From Bacillota bacterium (GTDB taxonomy: Bacteria; Bacillota; UBA4882; UBA8346), in the NCBI GenBank assembly GCA_023429995.1, contig JAEZCE010000075.1, positions 1 to 61,512 on the forward strand: a DNA stretch of 61,512 nt, written 5' to 3'. Of this stretch, positions 1 to 9,230 are shown in pieces. Positions within the stretch are counted from its first letter, which is position 1, and every line of letters begins with the position of its first letter. The position numbers and the translations under genes were made by a program. A model generated the notes under the pieces. The model had not been told where the DNA came from and searched no databases. It was given only the letters and a program-made list of their open reading frames with translations.

Positions 1-83
1 GGCTAATGCTTTATGGCCTATTTTGGACTCTTTCGAGTACTTTCAGGTTTATCCCCCAACATAGCTTCGGAGGATAATGGTTA

Positions 84-104
84 CTCTCCCCGAAACGGGG
101 AGAG
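84..104. terminator. Perfect 9-bp GC-rich hairpin
   Basis: CTCTCCCCG and CGGGGAGAG form a perfect stem around an AAA loop. No T-tract follows, so a terminator role for an upstream gene is only possible. The sequence after it (CAAGAGAGAGG) resembles the text after the hairpin near 20659, so this may be another copy of a dispersed palindromic repeat. The rest of bases 1-243 shows no gene. Confidence 0.45.
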
Positions 105-243
105 CAAGAGAGAGGTCTAACTCAAAAATTAAGCTGTCTAATCTTTATAATCAGTTTAATTTATTGATTTCGCTTAAAATAAAAATTTGAGATATATTCC
201 GTCAACCGTAGCCAGACGGTAAACTGATTAGGGATGGACTGTG

Positions 244-2853
244 ATGAAACCAAAGATTGATATTGCCGATTCCTTAGGAGAGCAAACATATCTTGCAAAC
301 GATGCTTGTCAAACCAGGATGGATGCGGATAAAACAACATTAGCCATAGCCGCGGAAGGTTATCATACGGTACTGGCAGCTCAACCGCAAGTAATACCGA
401 CAGTTGTCGAGGAAGATCAGGAACTCTACCGGATCGGCGACCATATCGGTGATCGTTACGAAGTGCTGGCAATCCATCGCGGCGCCTGGGGAGTTGTTTA
501 TGGGACCTACGACCACAAAACGGAGTTACCCCGTGCCTTAAAGACGATCCAAAAAAGATATCAGTTTGATAAGAAATTGTTGGAGCTCTTCAGGGAGGAA
601 GCCGCTCTTTGGGTTAGTCTTGAGAAACATCCTTATATTGTAAGGGCTTATAGCGTAGAGAAATATGAAGATCTACCTTTTGTACTGACCGAATACATTA
701 GCAACCCCCAGGGCAATGACTTGCGAAGCTGGTTGGGGAGTTCCAAGTTAACCCTGGCGATCGGGGTGGAGATGGCGCTGAAGATTGCCCAGGGGATGCA
801 ATACGCCCACAGTAAAGTGACAGGACTCGTCCACCGGGATTTAAAGCCGGCCAACATCCTAGTGGACCAGTATGCCCAACCCTATATCACCGATTTCGGC
901 CTGGTTCATGCCGCCGGTTCCGATGCGGGAACTCCGGCCTATATGGCTCCGGAACAGTGGCGAAAGGAAGCTGTAACTATCCAAAGCGATATTTACGCTT
1001 TCGGATGTATCCTCTACGAAATACTGACCGGACACCGGATGTATCCGGCTGCCGCCGTGGACGAATGGCGGTACATGCATATGATGCAGATTCCGGTTTC
1101 ACCAAACCAATTAAAACCAGAAATTCCAGTCAGATTGGAAGAGCTTGTCTTGAAGTGTTTGGAAAAAGACCCGGACCGTCGTCCGCGCGATTGGGATGAG
1201 ATTGTTGAAGTTTTGGCGGACTGGTGTTATCAGCTCACCGGAGAGCCACCGGTTTTGGACTTTAGCGCGTATAAACTGGACGCTAAGGAATTGCTATCGG
1301 CAAGTGGTTCCCTTATTACCCTCAGTAAATATTCGGAAGCGTTAGCTGTTTGCGAGCGGATATTTGAGATTGATCCGCAGTGGATAAACGCCTGGAATAT
1401 GAAGGGCCTCATCCTATGTAACCTGAACCGTAGTCAGGAGGCGCTGGATTGGCTTGATTCTTGTCCCGATCAAGAAGATTATTTACTACTTATCGTCAAG
1501 GGAAGGAATTTAAGCCAATTAGAGAGATATGAAGAGGCTCTGGCCCTTCATGATTTCATATTGGAAACACGGCCTAACAATACAATAGCTTTGGAAGATA
1601 AAGGGTTTGCCTTAAAAAGATTAAAACGTTATCGGGAAGCATTGGACTGCTATGACAAAATTTTAGCAATTGAACCCGATAATACGCAGATCTGGTGGAA
1701 CAAAACAATAATTCTGGAAGAAATCCAAGAATATGAAGAGGCTTTGATCTGGTGCCGGAAATACGAAGAGGCAAAACCCAGAGATTACGATGGCTGGTTT
1801 AAGCTGGGATTTATCCTAACCCATCTGAATCGTTTTAATGAAGGTTTGGATTGGTACAACCGTTATTTAGAAGTCAATCCGGATGATCCGGTGGCATGGT
1901 TCAATAAAGGGATTAGCCTCAATATTCTGAAGCGGTTTGGTGAAGCGGTTGAATGTTTTGATAAAGCAATCGTCTTGAAGCCTGATAAATGCAAAGCCTG
2001 GGTTGAAAAAGCGAATAGTCTGGATGAATTGGAACGTTGCCAGGAAGCTGTGGATTGTCTGGACCGGGCCTTGGAATTAAACCCGGAGAATGAAGAAATC
2101 TGGTACAAAAGAGGCCTGGTCTTGTTTCGCCTGGGAAAATACAAGGAAGTTATCTCCGATTGTAACCGGGCCTTGGATATTAACCAGCATGTGGGTGCCT
2201 GGGTGTGCAAGTTGAGAGCTTTGGAGAAGTTGGACGACTTGGAGCAGGTTTTACCTCATTACGATCGGGCCTTGGAATTCTGTCCGGATGGTTGGGAACT
2301 GTGGGCGGAAAAAGGAAGAGTTCTCAACAGGCTGAAACGTTATCAAGAGGCGCTGCCATGTTTTAACCGTGCACTGGAGATATCTCCTGAAGAGTATTTT
2401 TCCTGGGTACGAAAGGGAGAATCATTCTTTCACTTAAAACAGCGCGAAGAAGCTTTATTTTGTTTTAGCAAGGCGCTAGAACTTAATCCTCAGGATAAGG
2501 AGGAGAGAGTGATATTATTCTACTACAAGGGACAGATTTTGGATAAATTCGGTCGCTATGACGAGGCGGTGGAAGCTTTTGAACAGGCGGGAAAATCCGA
2601 TCCGGAACGGGCTCCGTGTTTTAGTGGTAAAGCCCGTTCCTTATATCATCTGGGTAGATATGAAGAGGCGGTGGCCTGTTGTGATCGGGCTTTAGCCATC
2701 GAACCCGAAGAGACATGGGGCTTGGAATATAAAGGGAAATGCTTGATTATGCTGGGCCATACCGTGGAAGGCACTGCTTGCCTGAAAAAGTTGCTGGAGC
2801 TTGACCCGGAATTGGATATCTGGGATGACTTTTCCGAGAAGATAGACGTATAA
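244..2853 (+). CDS. Hanks-type Ser/Thr protein kinase with C-terminal TPR array
   Basis: Predicted cytoplasmic Ser/Thr kinase of about 869 residues. The kinase domain spans roughly residues 73-330: degenerate Gly loop HRGAWGVVYG, ATP-binding Lys near 101 (RALK), catalytic HRDLKPAN near 198, DFG near 218 and APE near 236, so every key residue is present. From about residue 350 to the end there are roughly 14 tetratricopeptide repeats with W-x-x-K/A-G and A-x-x-x-x-x-P patterns. No membrane segment or PASTA domain is visible, unlike PrkC. ATG 244 is preferred over GTG 241 because AGGGATGG lies 6 bases upstream. It is followed on the same strand by the immunity-gene island. TPRs normally bind protein partners; substrate unknown. 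Confidence 0.93.
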   Translation: MKPKIDIADSLGEQTYLANDACQTRMDADKTTLAIAAEGYHTVLAAQPQVIPTVVEEDQELYRIGDHIGDRYEVLAIHRGAWGVVYGTYDHKTELPRALKTIQKRYQFDKKLLELFREEAALWVSLEKHPYIVRAYSVEKYEDLPFVLTEYISNPQGNDLRSWLGSSKLTLAIGVEMALKIAQGMQYAHSKVTGLVHRDLKPANILVDQYAQPYITDFGLVHAAGSDAGTPAYMAPEQWRKEAVTIQSDIYAFGCILYEILTGHRMYPAAAVDEWRYMHMMQIPVSPNQLKPEIPVRLEELVLKCLEKDPDRRPRDWDEIVEVLADWCYQLTGEPPVLDFSAYKLDAKELLSASGSLITLSKYSEALAVCERIFEIDPQWINAWNMKGLILCNLNRSQEALDWLDSCPDQEDYLLLIVKGRNLSQLERYEEALALHDFILETRPNNTIALEDKGFALKRLKRYREALDCYDKILAIEPDNTQIWWNKTIILEEIQEYEEALIWCRKYEEAKPRDYDGWFKLGFILTHLNRFNEGLDWYNRYLEVNPDDPVAWFNKGISLNILKRFGEAVECFDKAIVLKPDKCKAWVEKANSLDELERCQEAVDCLDRALELNPENEEIWYKRGLVLFRLGKYKEVISDCNRALDINQHVGAWVCKLRALEKLDDLEQVLPHYDRALEFCPDGWELWAEKGRVLNRLKRYQEALPCFNRALEISPEEYFSWVRKGESFFHLKQREEALFCFSKALELNPQDKEERVILFYYKGQILDKFGRYDEAVEAFEQAGKSDPERAPCFSGKARSLYHLGRYEEAVACCDRALAIEPEETWGLEYKGKCLIMLGHTVEGTACLKKLLELDPELDIWDDFSEKIDV

Positions 2854-2908
2854 CAAAGACACAGAAGATTCAACCGGGAAAATGTAAAAATTGAGGAGGA
2901 ATATCTTT

Positions 2909-3476
2909 ATGGAATTACAGGCCTTCATTGAAAAACATCAACCGGGGAAGAACTTACAAAAAGCTACTCAATCTAAGTTAGATCAATATTCTACCCGGCT
3001 TCCCGCGAGCATCCTGGAATTATGGCGGGGTTACGGCTTTGGTTCTTATTCGGGCGGATTAATCCGGCTGATTGACCCGGAGATTTATAATGATACTCTT
3101 TATACCTGGCTCGGGAAAAAGAATGATAAGCGTATCCCCCTTGCGCTTTCGGCTTTCGGCGAGCTTTTTTATTACCGTGATTTAGGAAGTGGCGCGGAGG
3201 ATGTCAGCGTCCTTAAGGTCCATTATAAATCGATTCATGTTTGTTCCTGGAGGGAGTCTCATGGATTTCTTTAATGATTATTTATGTGATGATGAAATTA
3301 TTGAAGAAGTTCTACGGCAAGAACTTTTTCGAGAAGCTCTTGAAAAGCACGGGTCCTTGAAAAACGACGAGATCTATTCGTTTGTTCCGGCGCTGGCAAT
3401 GGGCGGGGCCGCCCAAGTCGAATTTATCAAAAAGGCAAATGCCCTGGTTCATTTGGATCTATTGTTTCAGATGTAA
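2909..3476 (+). pseudogene. DUF1851/GAD-like immunity protein, frameshifted
   Basis: The ATG at 2909 follows a strong GAGGAGG site. The first frame encodes a GAD-like N-terminus (LPASILELWRGYGFGSYSGG) and stops at 3274. The expected C-terminal half (DFFNDYL, then SFVPALAMGGAA) continues one frame over and stops at 3476. The shift falls around 3245-3265. Joined, the two parts give about 188 residues, the usual length of the family, which includes type VI immunity proteins of the Tdi1 kind. Either the gene is dead or there is one sequencing indel. A second C-terminal remnant of this family lies at 20954-21091. Confidence 0.75.
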
Positions 3477-3591
3477 ATCCGCGTTGAGTTGCTCCAACTA
3501 CAACAGGAAGTTCCATTTTGCACTGCAGAGAAGGTTCCTTGAGAGCAAAGGCGGATCTCATCGTTCCTACGGTGAGAAAGGAGATTGTGAT

Positions 3592-4077
3592 ATGGATGTA
3601 ATTGAACAGTTCTTACAATGGGCCGAAGCCCAAGGGTGGCAGGTTGAGCGAAGAAGACCATCGGGAATTGAACTACCCAAGGATATCCGTGAACGGTATC
3701 CCAAAATCCCCCTGGGATTTCTGGAGTTCTTGAAACGGGTCAAATCTTGTGTCACTCCGGATCAGAAATCATGGTTCTTATGTCTGGACGATTATCTAGG
3801 AACTGCGGATTCAGCTTTCAAATGGAATGAGATGGAGCAAATGAGTTTGGTTGAGGGCGATGACGACTATAATGAATCCATTATTGCATTCTGGAATCGG
3901 CATTTGCCCATCGCCTTATCGGTAAGGGATGATTATACTTACTATGCTTTAAAGGCCAAGGATGACTTCGGTACGGTTGTATCAAGCTTTGAACCGTATT
4001 TCGAGGAGCCGGATCCGGTTGCCCCCTCATTGGATCAGTTTTTAGAAGCGATTATCAGCAGGAAGATTGAGTTTTAA
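3592..4077 (+). CDS. SMI1/KNR4 (SUKH) family protein
   Basis: Predicted 161-residue cytoplasmic SUKH-fold protein, a family rich in immunity proteins that neutralise contact-dependent or secreted toxins. An N-terminal helix with LPKDIRERYPKIPLGF matches the SUKH pattern of polypeptide-binding helix plus beta-sheet, then WFLCLDDY, and a C-terminal LDQFLEAII helix. The open frame extends far upstream, but ATG 3592 has the AAAGGAGA site 8 bases before it. It sits between the broken DUF1851 gene and an unrecognised 239-residue gene, with short gaps typical of co-transcription. The cognate toxin is unknown. Confidence 0.7.
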   Translation: MDVIEQFLQWAEAQGWQVERRRPSGIELPKDIRERYPKIPLGFLEFLKRVKSCVTPDQKSWFLCLDDYLGTADSAFKWNEMEQMSLVEGDDDYNESIIAFWNRHLPIALSVRDDYTYYALKAKDDFGTVVSSFEPYFEEPDPVAPSLDQFLEAIISRKIEF

Positions 4078-4100
4078 TCTCTGGCAAGAGGTGAGACTAT

Positions 4101-4820
4101 ATGATGAAAAGGAATCCCTGGGAAGAATTATACCTAAACCAAAATATGAGTGACCTTCATGCGAAGTTATCCTACTTCAACGGAGAGAGTTACCGGTTGG
4201 GGGAGGCGGACTTCGATCATGAAATCATGGGGTGGTTGCGTCAATATTACTCCGGAGCCAGAGTTTATATTGATGCATTGGTGGAAAAGCTGGTTCGGGA
4301 AAATTACCGGTTCGCCTTTCCTGATGGATACCGGCGCGCTCCCGATCCTTCCGTATTGGAATGGGCACAGGAATTGTCTAGGACTAAAGGCATTTACCTG
4401 CCGTTGACCTTGACCGCCTGGATCTGCGAAATCGGGAATGTCAATCTCTGCGGGTCTCATCCCCAATGGGAAAAAAGCGGATATGCCTTTGAAGGTGATA
4501 TCAATGATGTTTGGTACACCGACCCGCTGGTTTTTGAAGTGGACCGGGAATATATTCTTTATGAACACGAGGAATGGTTATACCGGAAGGAAAAGTATGG
4601 CGAGGCTGAAACCGGACCGTTCCGCTTTTCCATCGCTCCGGACTTCATTCATAAAGCCAATGTCAGCGGCGGTCCTCCTTATGAAGTTCTCGCCGATATT
4701 CCCCAAGTTGATACTTTATTAATCAATGAAAGACATGGGGCAGGTGTAGCTTACTACCTGCGAAATTCATTGGATTGGGGAGGTTTTCCGGGGTTTGAGT
4801 ATATGACTGAGAAGAGGTGA
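4101..4820 (+). CDS. Conserved protein of unknown function (immunity-island member)
   Basis: A 239-residue soluble protein with no signal peptide or membrane segment. Not recognised with certainty. It carries the segment SIAPDFIHKANVSGGPPYEV and ends with a WGGFPGFE motif, which I recall from uncharacterised bacterial proteins. ATG 4101 and 4104 both follow GAGGTGAGA. The leader CTGGCAAGAGGTGAGA resembles the leaders of the genes at 13520 and 21118, so the 5' region may share ancestry with them. It lies 23 bases after a SUKH gene. A role in immunity is inferred from position only. Confidence 0.7.
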   Translation: MMKRNPWEELYLNQNMSDLHAKLSYFNGESYRLGEADFDHEIMGWLRQYYSGARVYIDALVEKLVRENYRFAFPDGYRRAPDPSVLEWAQELSRTKGIYLPLTLTAWICEIGNVNLCGSHPQWEKSGYAFEGDINDVWYTDPLVFEVDREYILYEHEEWLYRKEKYGEAETGPFRFSIAPDFIHKANVSGGPPYEVLADIPQVDTLLINERHGAGVAYYLRNSLDWGGFPGFEYMTEKR

Positions 4821-4824
4821 TTTC

Positions 4825-4999
4825 GTGGAAAATGATATTCATAAGTTAATGGACACCTTAACTGGAAATGTATGCAAAGATGATTTTATCGGCATTGCCT
4901 ATGATGTTAGAGTTCTATCAAGTTGACGCAGATGAGGTCCACTTTGATGAAACAGACAAAATAAATGTTAGTGAGCTTGCCGATCTAATGAATTTATAA
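4825..4999 (+). pseudogene. Short decayed gene remnant
   Basis: GTG 4825 follows AGAGGTGA and opens a 33-codon frame ending at TGA 4924. A second frame (ATG 4880) gives DADEVHFDETDKINVSELAD and stops at 4999. Together they look like one small gene split by a frameshift around 4880-4920. Family not recognised; an intact short peptide gene cannot be excluded. Confidence 0.4.
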
Positions 5000-5048
5000 A
5001 TAATTTAAACAGTAAACATCTGAGCATGATATCGTGGAGGATTGAATC

Positions 5049-6443
5049 ATGGACAAATTTCAATATGCGGTTTTAGTTTCAAAATGGAAGGAAATATTAA
5101 GCAAGGTAGCGGCATGCGGCGGGGAAGCTAGGGAATTGATTATCGAGCCGCCGGCTACTCAAGCGGAAATTTCCCAAATCGAACAGAATCTCGGTTTTCG
5201 TTTGCCGTCCTCCTTAAGAGAAGTGCTCCTGAATTTTTCAAAACACATCGAGTTTAAGTGGTATTTTCCGGAGCAGATAAATTTGCCCCAGGAATTCAAA
5301 GGGATATTCTCCGGGGAAATAAGTTGGGACATAAACTGGCTAACCGATTTAAATTTTTTGGCAGATAATTTAGAGACTAGGTATCAAGGGGAAGATTCAG
5401 GGTTAAGAAACAAACTTTTATTTTTGGAAGCGGGTAACGGGGATATTTTGGCATTTGATATGGCAAAGGCCAATGAACCATCAGTTGTCTATTGGGCCCA
5501 TGAAGGGGCTGAACTCCATTATCTTGCGAATACCTTCAGCGACTATCTCAAGAATATCACTGCATTAAACGGCGTCGGCTCTGAAATATGGCAGTATGAA
5601 ATGTTCCTTGCTGAACACGGGCTCAACCCGGATTCTCCGGCCGCCGGGCGATGGCGGGACTGGTTCGATACAGTCGTTATGGTGTCACAAGGCGCGGGAA
5701 AGCAGGAGTTAAACGGTTTAATCAAATCCATAGAATATCATGGAGAGATTACCGAAGTGGATCTGAAATCTTTAAAGCAATATGACCGAAGCGTGGTTTT
5801 TGACAAAGTTCGGGAACGATTGGAGCACGTGGATGATTGCCAAAAAGGGATACTCTATCAAATTATTGGCCGGGCCTTACCTGAATTTGCAGCAGATTGG
5901 GTTAGAAATTTATGGAGTATTCCGCAACCGGGCATGGATCCGGAATACCGCTCTTACCTGACGGCCCAATGTCTGCCGAGCGAAGAGGGATTGAATAAAG
6001 TATTTGTTTATGTTGAAAGTCTGTTTACGGATGGAGTTAAAGATTATATCGCAGCAAAACATCTGGGCCATTTTCGAAGCCCTAAAGTCATCGCTTGGAT
6101 GAAGCAGTACATTACCCAAAATACCACCAAAGATGATTGGTATTCGCTTTATGCCCGTTCCGAACCAACCTGGGAGGATTTTAAGGAATGGTTGGAAATC
6201 GGGGGCAGATATCGCATGGTTGCAATCAACGCCTTGGAATATATGATGCGCTCATGGCAATCGGGGCATTCATACATTAAAGAGACTTATAAAATATCAT
6301 GTCCCCCCGATAAAAGTCAGATAATAGCGTTGTTGGAAAAAATCAGAGATGAGGAAAGTTTAAAGACGAAAAAAACCGTATATAACACAATTGTTGCTGA
6401 AATTGATTGCCTCATTAAGCCTTCAAGATGCTTGGAGGAATGA
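5049..6443 (+). CDS. SMI1/KNR4 (SUKH) protein with long C-terminal extension
   Basis: A 464-residue soluble protein. Residues about 30-180 carry a classical SUKH core: helix ISQIEQNLGFRLPSSLREVL, then LLFLEAGNGDILAFD, VVYWAHEG and a closing LANTFSDYL helix. The remaining 280 residues are mainly helical and may be HEAT-like, with no recognised family. ATG 5049 has GTGGAGG 7 bases upstream. Most SUKH immunity proteins are 130-200 residues, so the extension is unusual and may bind a second partner. The next gene begins 2 bases after the stop if its GTG start is used. Confidence 0.78.
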   Translation: MDKFQYAVLVSKWKEILSKVAACGGEARELIIEPPATQAEISQIEQNLGFRLPSSLREVLLNFSKHIEFKWYFPEQINLPQEFKGIFSGEISWDINWLTDLNFLADNLETRYQGEDSGLRNKLLFLEAGNGDILAFDMAKANEPSVVYWAHEGAELHYLANTFSDYLKNITALNGVGSEIWQYEMFLAEHGLNPDSPAAGRWRDWFDTVVMVSQGAGKQELNGLIKSIEYHGEITEVDLKSLKQYDRSVVFDKVRERLEHVDDCQKGILYQIIGRALPEFAADWVRNLWSIPQPGMDPEYRSYLTAQCLPSEEGLNKVFVYVESLFTDGVKDYIAAKHLGHFRSPKVIAWMKQYITQNTTKDDWYSLYARSEPTWEDFKEWLEIGGRYRMVAINALEYMMRSWQSGHSYIKETYKISCPPDKSQIIALLEKIRDEESLKTKKTVYNTIVAEIDCLIKPSRCLEE

Positions 6444-6445
6444 AA

Positions 6446-6901
6446 GTGGAAAAGTCAGCAATAATTGAAATATTGCGTGAGATGAATATTGTTGATGAGT
6501 ATATCGCTTTGTCCAAGAAACATCAAATTCCGATCAAAGAATTGTTCAAGAATCATGATAACAACAGGATTATTGAGATCATTAAATCGAAAGGATACGA
6601 TGTAACTTACAATAAAACGGAGAATTTCTTTAAAATTTCATACCCGAAATATAATAATACTAGATTTCAAATGAATCTAATTTTGAAATCAGGTATGGTC
6701 GATATAGTTTGGTGCGTATGGTGGAAAGATCAAATCCTAACCGGCGTTCCAATGAGTATGTTGATCGAAACGGTATTGGAAAAGGAAATCCCGACAATTC
6801 GGCCGTTATTCAAAGACTACGCTGATCTGGATCGTATTTTAAAGAGAGTTTTTGAACTATATGATGTTTTCATTGCGAAAGTAAAAAGTCATATTAACTA
6901 A
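6446..6901 (+). CDS. Hypothetical protein, immunity-island member
   Basis: About 151 residues, soluble, not recognised. ATGs at 6428 and 6440 exist, but the GGAGG at 6434-6438 is correctly spaced (7 bases) only for GTG 6446, which also removes the overlap with the upstream SUKH gene. The N-terminus is helical with charged repeats (ALSKKHQIPIKELF), then a beta segment (FKISYPKYNNTRFQMNLIL). Base composition is AT-rich compared with its neighbour. Function unknown. Confidence 0.65.
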   Translation: MEKSAIIEILREMNIVDEYIALSKKHQIPIKELFKNHDNNRIIEIIKSKGYDVTYNKTENFFKISYPKYNNTRFQMNLILKSGMVDIVWCVWWKDQILTGVPMSMLIETVLEKEIPTIRPLFKDYADLDRILKRVFELYDVFIAKVKSHIN

Positions 6902-6985
6902 CGGGCATGATTTTTTACTTGCTCTTTAAGGGGCTTTGAACTTACCATGTGAATATCTATTATATGATATTAATGGAGTGTAAAA

Positions 6986-7480
6986 ATGGATATTGAAAGA
7001 TTAATTATTCAAATGAGTAAGGATTCGAACTATAAAGTCAAGAAGCCGAATGGGCAACCGAGTATTTTAGACGGACATGTTCTACCGGATGATCTGCAAG
7101 AGTTTTATAGACTGTGCGGAGGATTATCATGTTATATTGAAAACGGAGGATTTCCTATTAATATCCTTTCTCCTATGGAAGTCAAACCGGCCAACCTTGA
7201 ATTGATTGGGGAAAGTTGTCCCAATGATATTTCATCTTCTTGGTACCTCATTGCCGATGTGCTTGATGGGAACTATATTTCAATTGATTTAGCGCCGGAG
7301 CGGTTAGGCAGGTGTTATGAAAGTTTTGAGTATTCTCATGCGGTAGCCGGTAACTGTCCTATAGTCGCTTTGTCTTTTACCCAGTTCTTACAGAATTTAT
7401 TTGATTACAAAGGGGATTACGTTTTTTGGAAAGATAATAACCATACTGATTTGGGTGATGCTTATAAAGTTCTGATTTAA
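6986..7480 (+). CDS. SMI1/KNR4 (SUKH) family protein
   Basis: A 164-residue SUKH-type protein. Visible family features are LPDDLQEFYRLCGGLS near residue 35, an NILSPMEV strand, WYLIADVLDGNYISIDL near residue 90 and a final FTQFLQNLFDY helix. GGAGTG lies 7 bases before the ATG. An 84-base gap separates it from the previous gene. Probably an immunity protein; toxin partner unknown. Confidence 0.78.
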   Translation: MDIERLIIQMSKDSNYKVKKPNGQPSILDGHVLPDDLQEFYRLCGGLSCYIENGGFPINILSPMEVKPANLELIGESCPNDISSSWYLIADVLDGNYISIDLAPERLGRCYESFEYSHAVAGNCPIVALSFTQFLQNLFDYKGDYVFWKDNNHTDLGDAYKVLI

Positions 7481-7483
7481 TTG

Positions 7484-7698
7484 TGATAGGACAAGTTTTT
7501 ATGAGAGTATTCGGAAAATAGAATATGGACTTTATGCAGAACCGGAGGGGACAGGGAATTTATCGCTGGAAAGTGAGCCTATGAACAAGGAAACTTAGCA
7601 AAGGCCCAAGAGTCGTTTTTTTTGTAGCCAATCTAAAGTCGGAAGGAAGAATATTTGATAGTAAAGATCCTAAGTGTAGAAATTTGATACGTGAGTAA
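7484..7698 (+). pseudogene. Decayed C-terminal gene fragment
   Basis: One frame reads YGLYAEPEGTGNLSLESEP and stops inside ACTTAG near 7600. The adjacent frame continues VVFFVANLKSEGRIFDSKDP to TAA 7696. The two segments look like one gene with a frameshift and no N-terminus or ribosome site. No family recognised. Confidence 0.4.
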
Positions 7699-7712
7699 AA
7701 GGAGGTTATGTA

Positions 7713-8087
7713 ATGGATGCCAAGGTGTTAGCTTCGGAAATAACGCGAATTATGAGCCAACATCAGCTTATTTATGTCATCGTTGCCGATTTGGACAGCG
7801 GCAGAGTTGATACTCTCGGAGACCAGGCCAAATTGAAATATAAGGATTTGATCCCAACCTTATTTGGCGCCGGAGATAGTATCAGGGATTTAAATAATTC
7901 TTTGGAGGGGCAAATGATGCCCCGCACCTGGAGACAAGGGGAAGTGGCTTGTATTTTATGCAAGCCGGTGGAAAGTGCCATCGTAGGACTGTTTTATCAT
8001 GAACATAGAGAACCGGCGGAGTCTTACCGTTTTAGCGAGCAACTGGATGCCCAAATCGGAGAAGTATGGAAGAGATTGAATCGTTGA
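7713..8087 (+). CDS. Hypothetical protein, possibly Roadblock-like
   Basis: 124 residues with AAAGGAGG 7 bases before the ATG. The order of elements (N-terminal helix, YVIVADLDSGRV strand, GAGDSIRDLNNSL, CILCKPVESAIVGLFY, C-terminal helix) resembles a small Roadblock/LC7-like alpha-beta fold, but the match is by eye and weak. Soluble. It sits between a decayed fragment and a truncated ankyrin gene. Confidence 0.6.
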   Translation: MDAKVLASEITRIMSQHQLIYVIVADLDSGRVDTLGDQAKLKYKDLIPTLFGAGDSIRDLNNSLEGQMMPRTWRQGEVACILCKPVESAIVGLFYHEHREPAESYRFSEQLDAQIGEVWKRLNR

Positions 8088-8118
8088 TGGGTAGAGATGA
8101 ACATTACAGGAGGTACTC

Positions 8119-8367
8119 ATGGGAACATCAATCTACGATGCGGCTGTGGCCGGAGATTTGAAACAGGTTCAGGCGATAGTGGCCCGGCATTCTGAGGCCG
8201 TTAACGAAAAGGACGAATACGATTTTACGGCACTGCACGGCCTGGCGGGAGAGGAACATTATGATATCGTCCGGTTCCTGATCGAACATGGCGCAGATAT
8301 GAATGCCCAAAATGAAGATGGAATAACGCCGATTTGGAAGCCAAGCGAAAATCGACGACCCAATTGA
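8119..8367 (+). CDS. Ankyrin-repeat protein, truncated by frameshift
   Basis: 82 residues starting after a strong AGGAGG. It contains two ankyrin-like units (YDAAVAGDLKQVQAIVARH and TALHGLAGEEHYDIVRFLIE, then HGADMNAQNEDGITPI). The last residues lose the pattern. The adjacent frame at 8325-8372 reads NADLEAKRKSTTQLI, a typical ankyrin tail, so an indel near 8325 ended a longer gene early. Small ankyrin proteins occur as immunity proteins in toxin loci; here that is inference. Confidence 0.7.
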   Translation: MGTSIYDAAVAGDLKQVQAIVARHSEAVNEKDEYDFTALHGLAGEEHYDIVRFLIEHGADMNAQNEDGITPIWKPSENRRPN

Positions 8368-8404
8368 TATAAACGGATGATTTCATAAAATTAAGGAGAA
8401 CGAA

Positions 8405-9195
8405 ATGAAAAAACTATGGTTGGTTTTATTGTTCGGTGTTAGTTTGATTCCTGCTATTTTTGCAGAGAATAGTTTTAATGTTACCATCCAATTGTAATTA
8501 ATGGTGATCTTTTAGGAGGAACAAAAAATCATTTTTGGCTTACTTCATCTGATATATCTCAAAATATCAAAGGCGGAGAGAAATATAAACTTTATTCATT
8601 TGATAAATTTTTAGGGGTCGGAATGGGGAGTGAAGTGACACATTCGGAGCCACTCGATTTTAAAATGATAGATATTAAAGATATACCCAAAGAAACACGT
8701 ATCGCTATTTCTGGAAATTGGGATGCATTACCAAGAATACCTAAAGTACAAAGTAACGATCTTGATGTTTACAAAAAGATTATTAAAGATATTTTGAAAC
8801 AAAATGGCTTAGAAAATGTACCGATATGTATCCAACAGAATTATAGAATTGATCTTGATGGGGATGGCACGGAAGAAGTATTCATAAAAGCGGAATATAT
8901 TAAGAAAATCGCTCCAACATGTGATAAAGGCACCTATTCTTTGATTCTGCTCCGAAAAATAATTAACGGACAAGTTAAAAATATATTATTCGTAAAGGAT
9001 ATATTTACAAAGAATATCGATGATGGACAAAGGATGACGACATCAAATTCGATTTATAGTATAACCGATGTGAATGGCGATGGAATCTTAGAAATTGTAC
9101 TCAGTTATAAATATTATGAAGGTTATTTATTCAATTTATATGAGATAAAGAATAACCAATTTAAAATTGTATTATCTGGTGGAGAAGGGGCTTAA
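8405..9195 (+). pseudogene. Exported protein gene broken by an early frameshift
   Basis: AAGGAG precedes ATG 8405, which encodes a signal peptide (MKKLWLVLLFGVSLIPAIFA) but stops at 8495. The next frame is open from about 8479 to 9195 and reads VINGDLLGGTKNHFWLTSSD, later DLDGDGTEEVFIKAE and DVNGDGILEIVLSYK, which look like FG-GAP/VCBS-type calcium-loop motifs. Restored length would be about 262 residues. A functional downstream start at ATG 8623 would lack any export signal. Family not named. Confidence 0.65.
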
Positions 9196-9230
9196 TTGTA
9201 AATCCAACGTGCAAACGGAGAGTGAATGAT

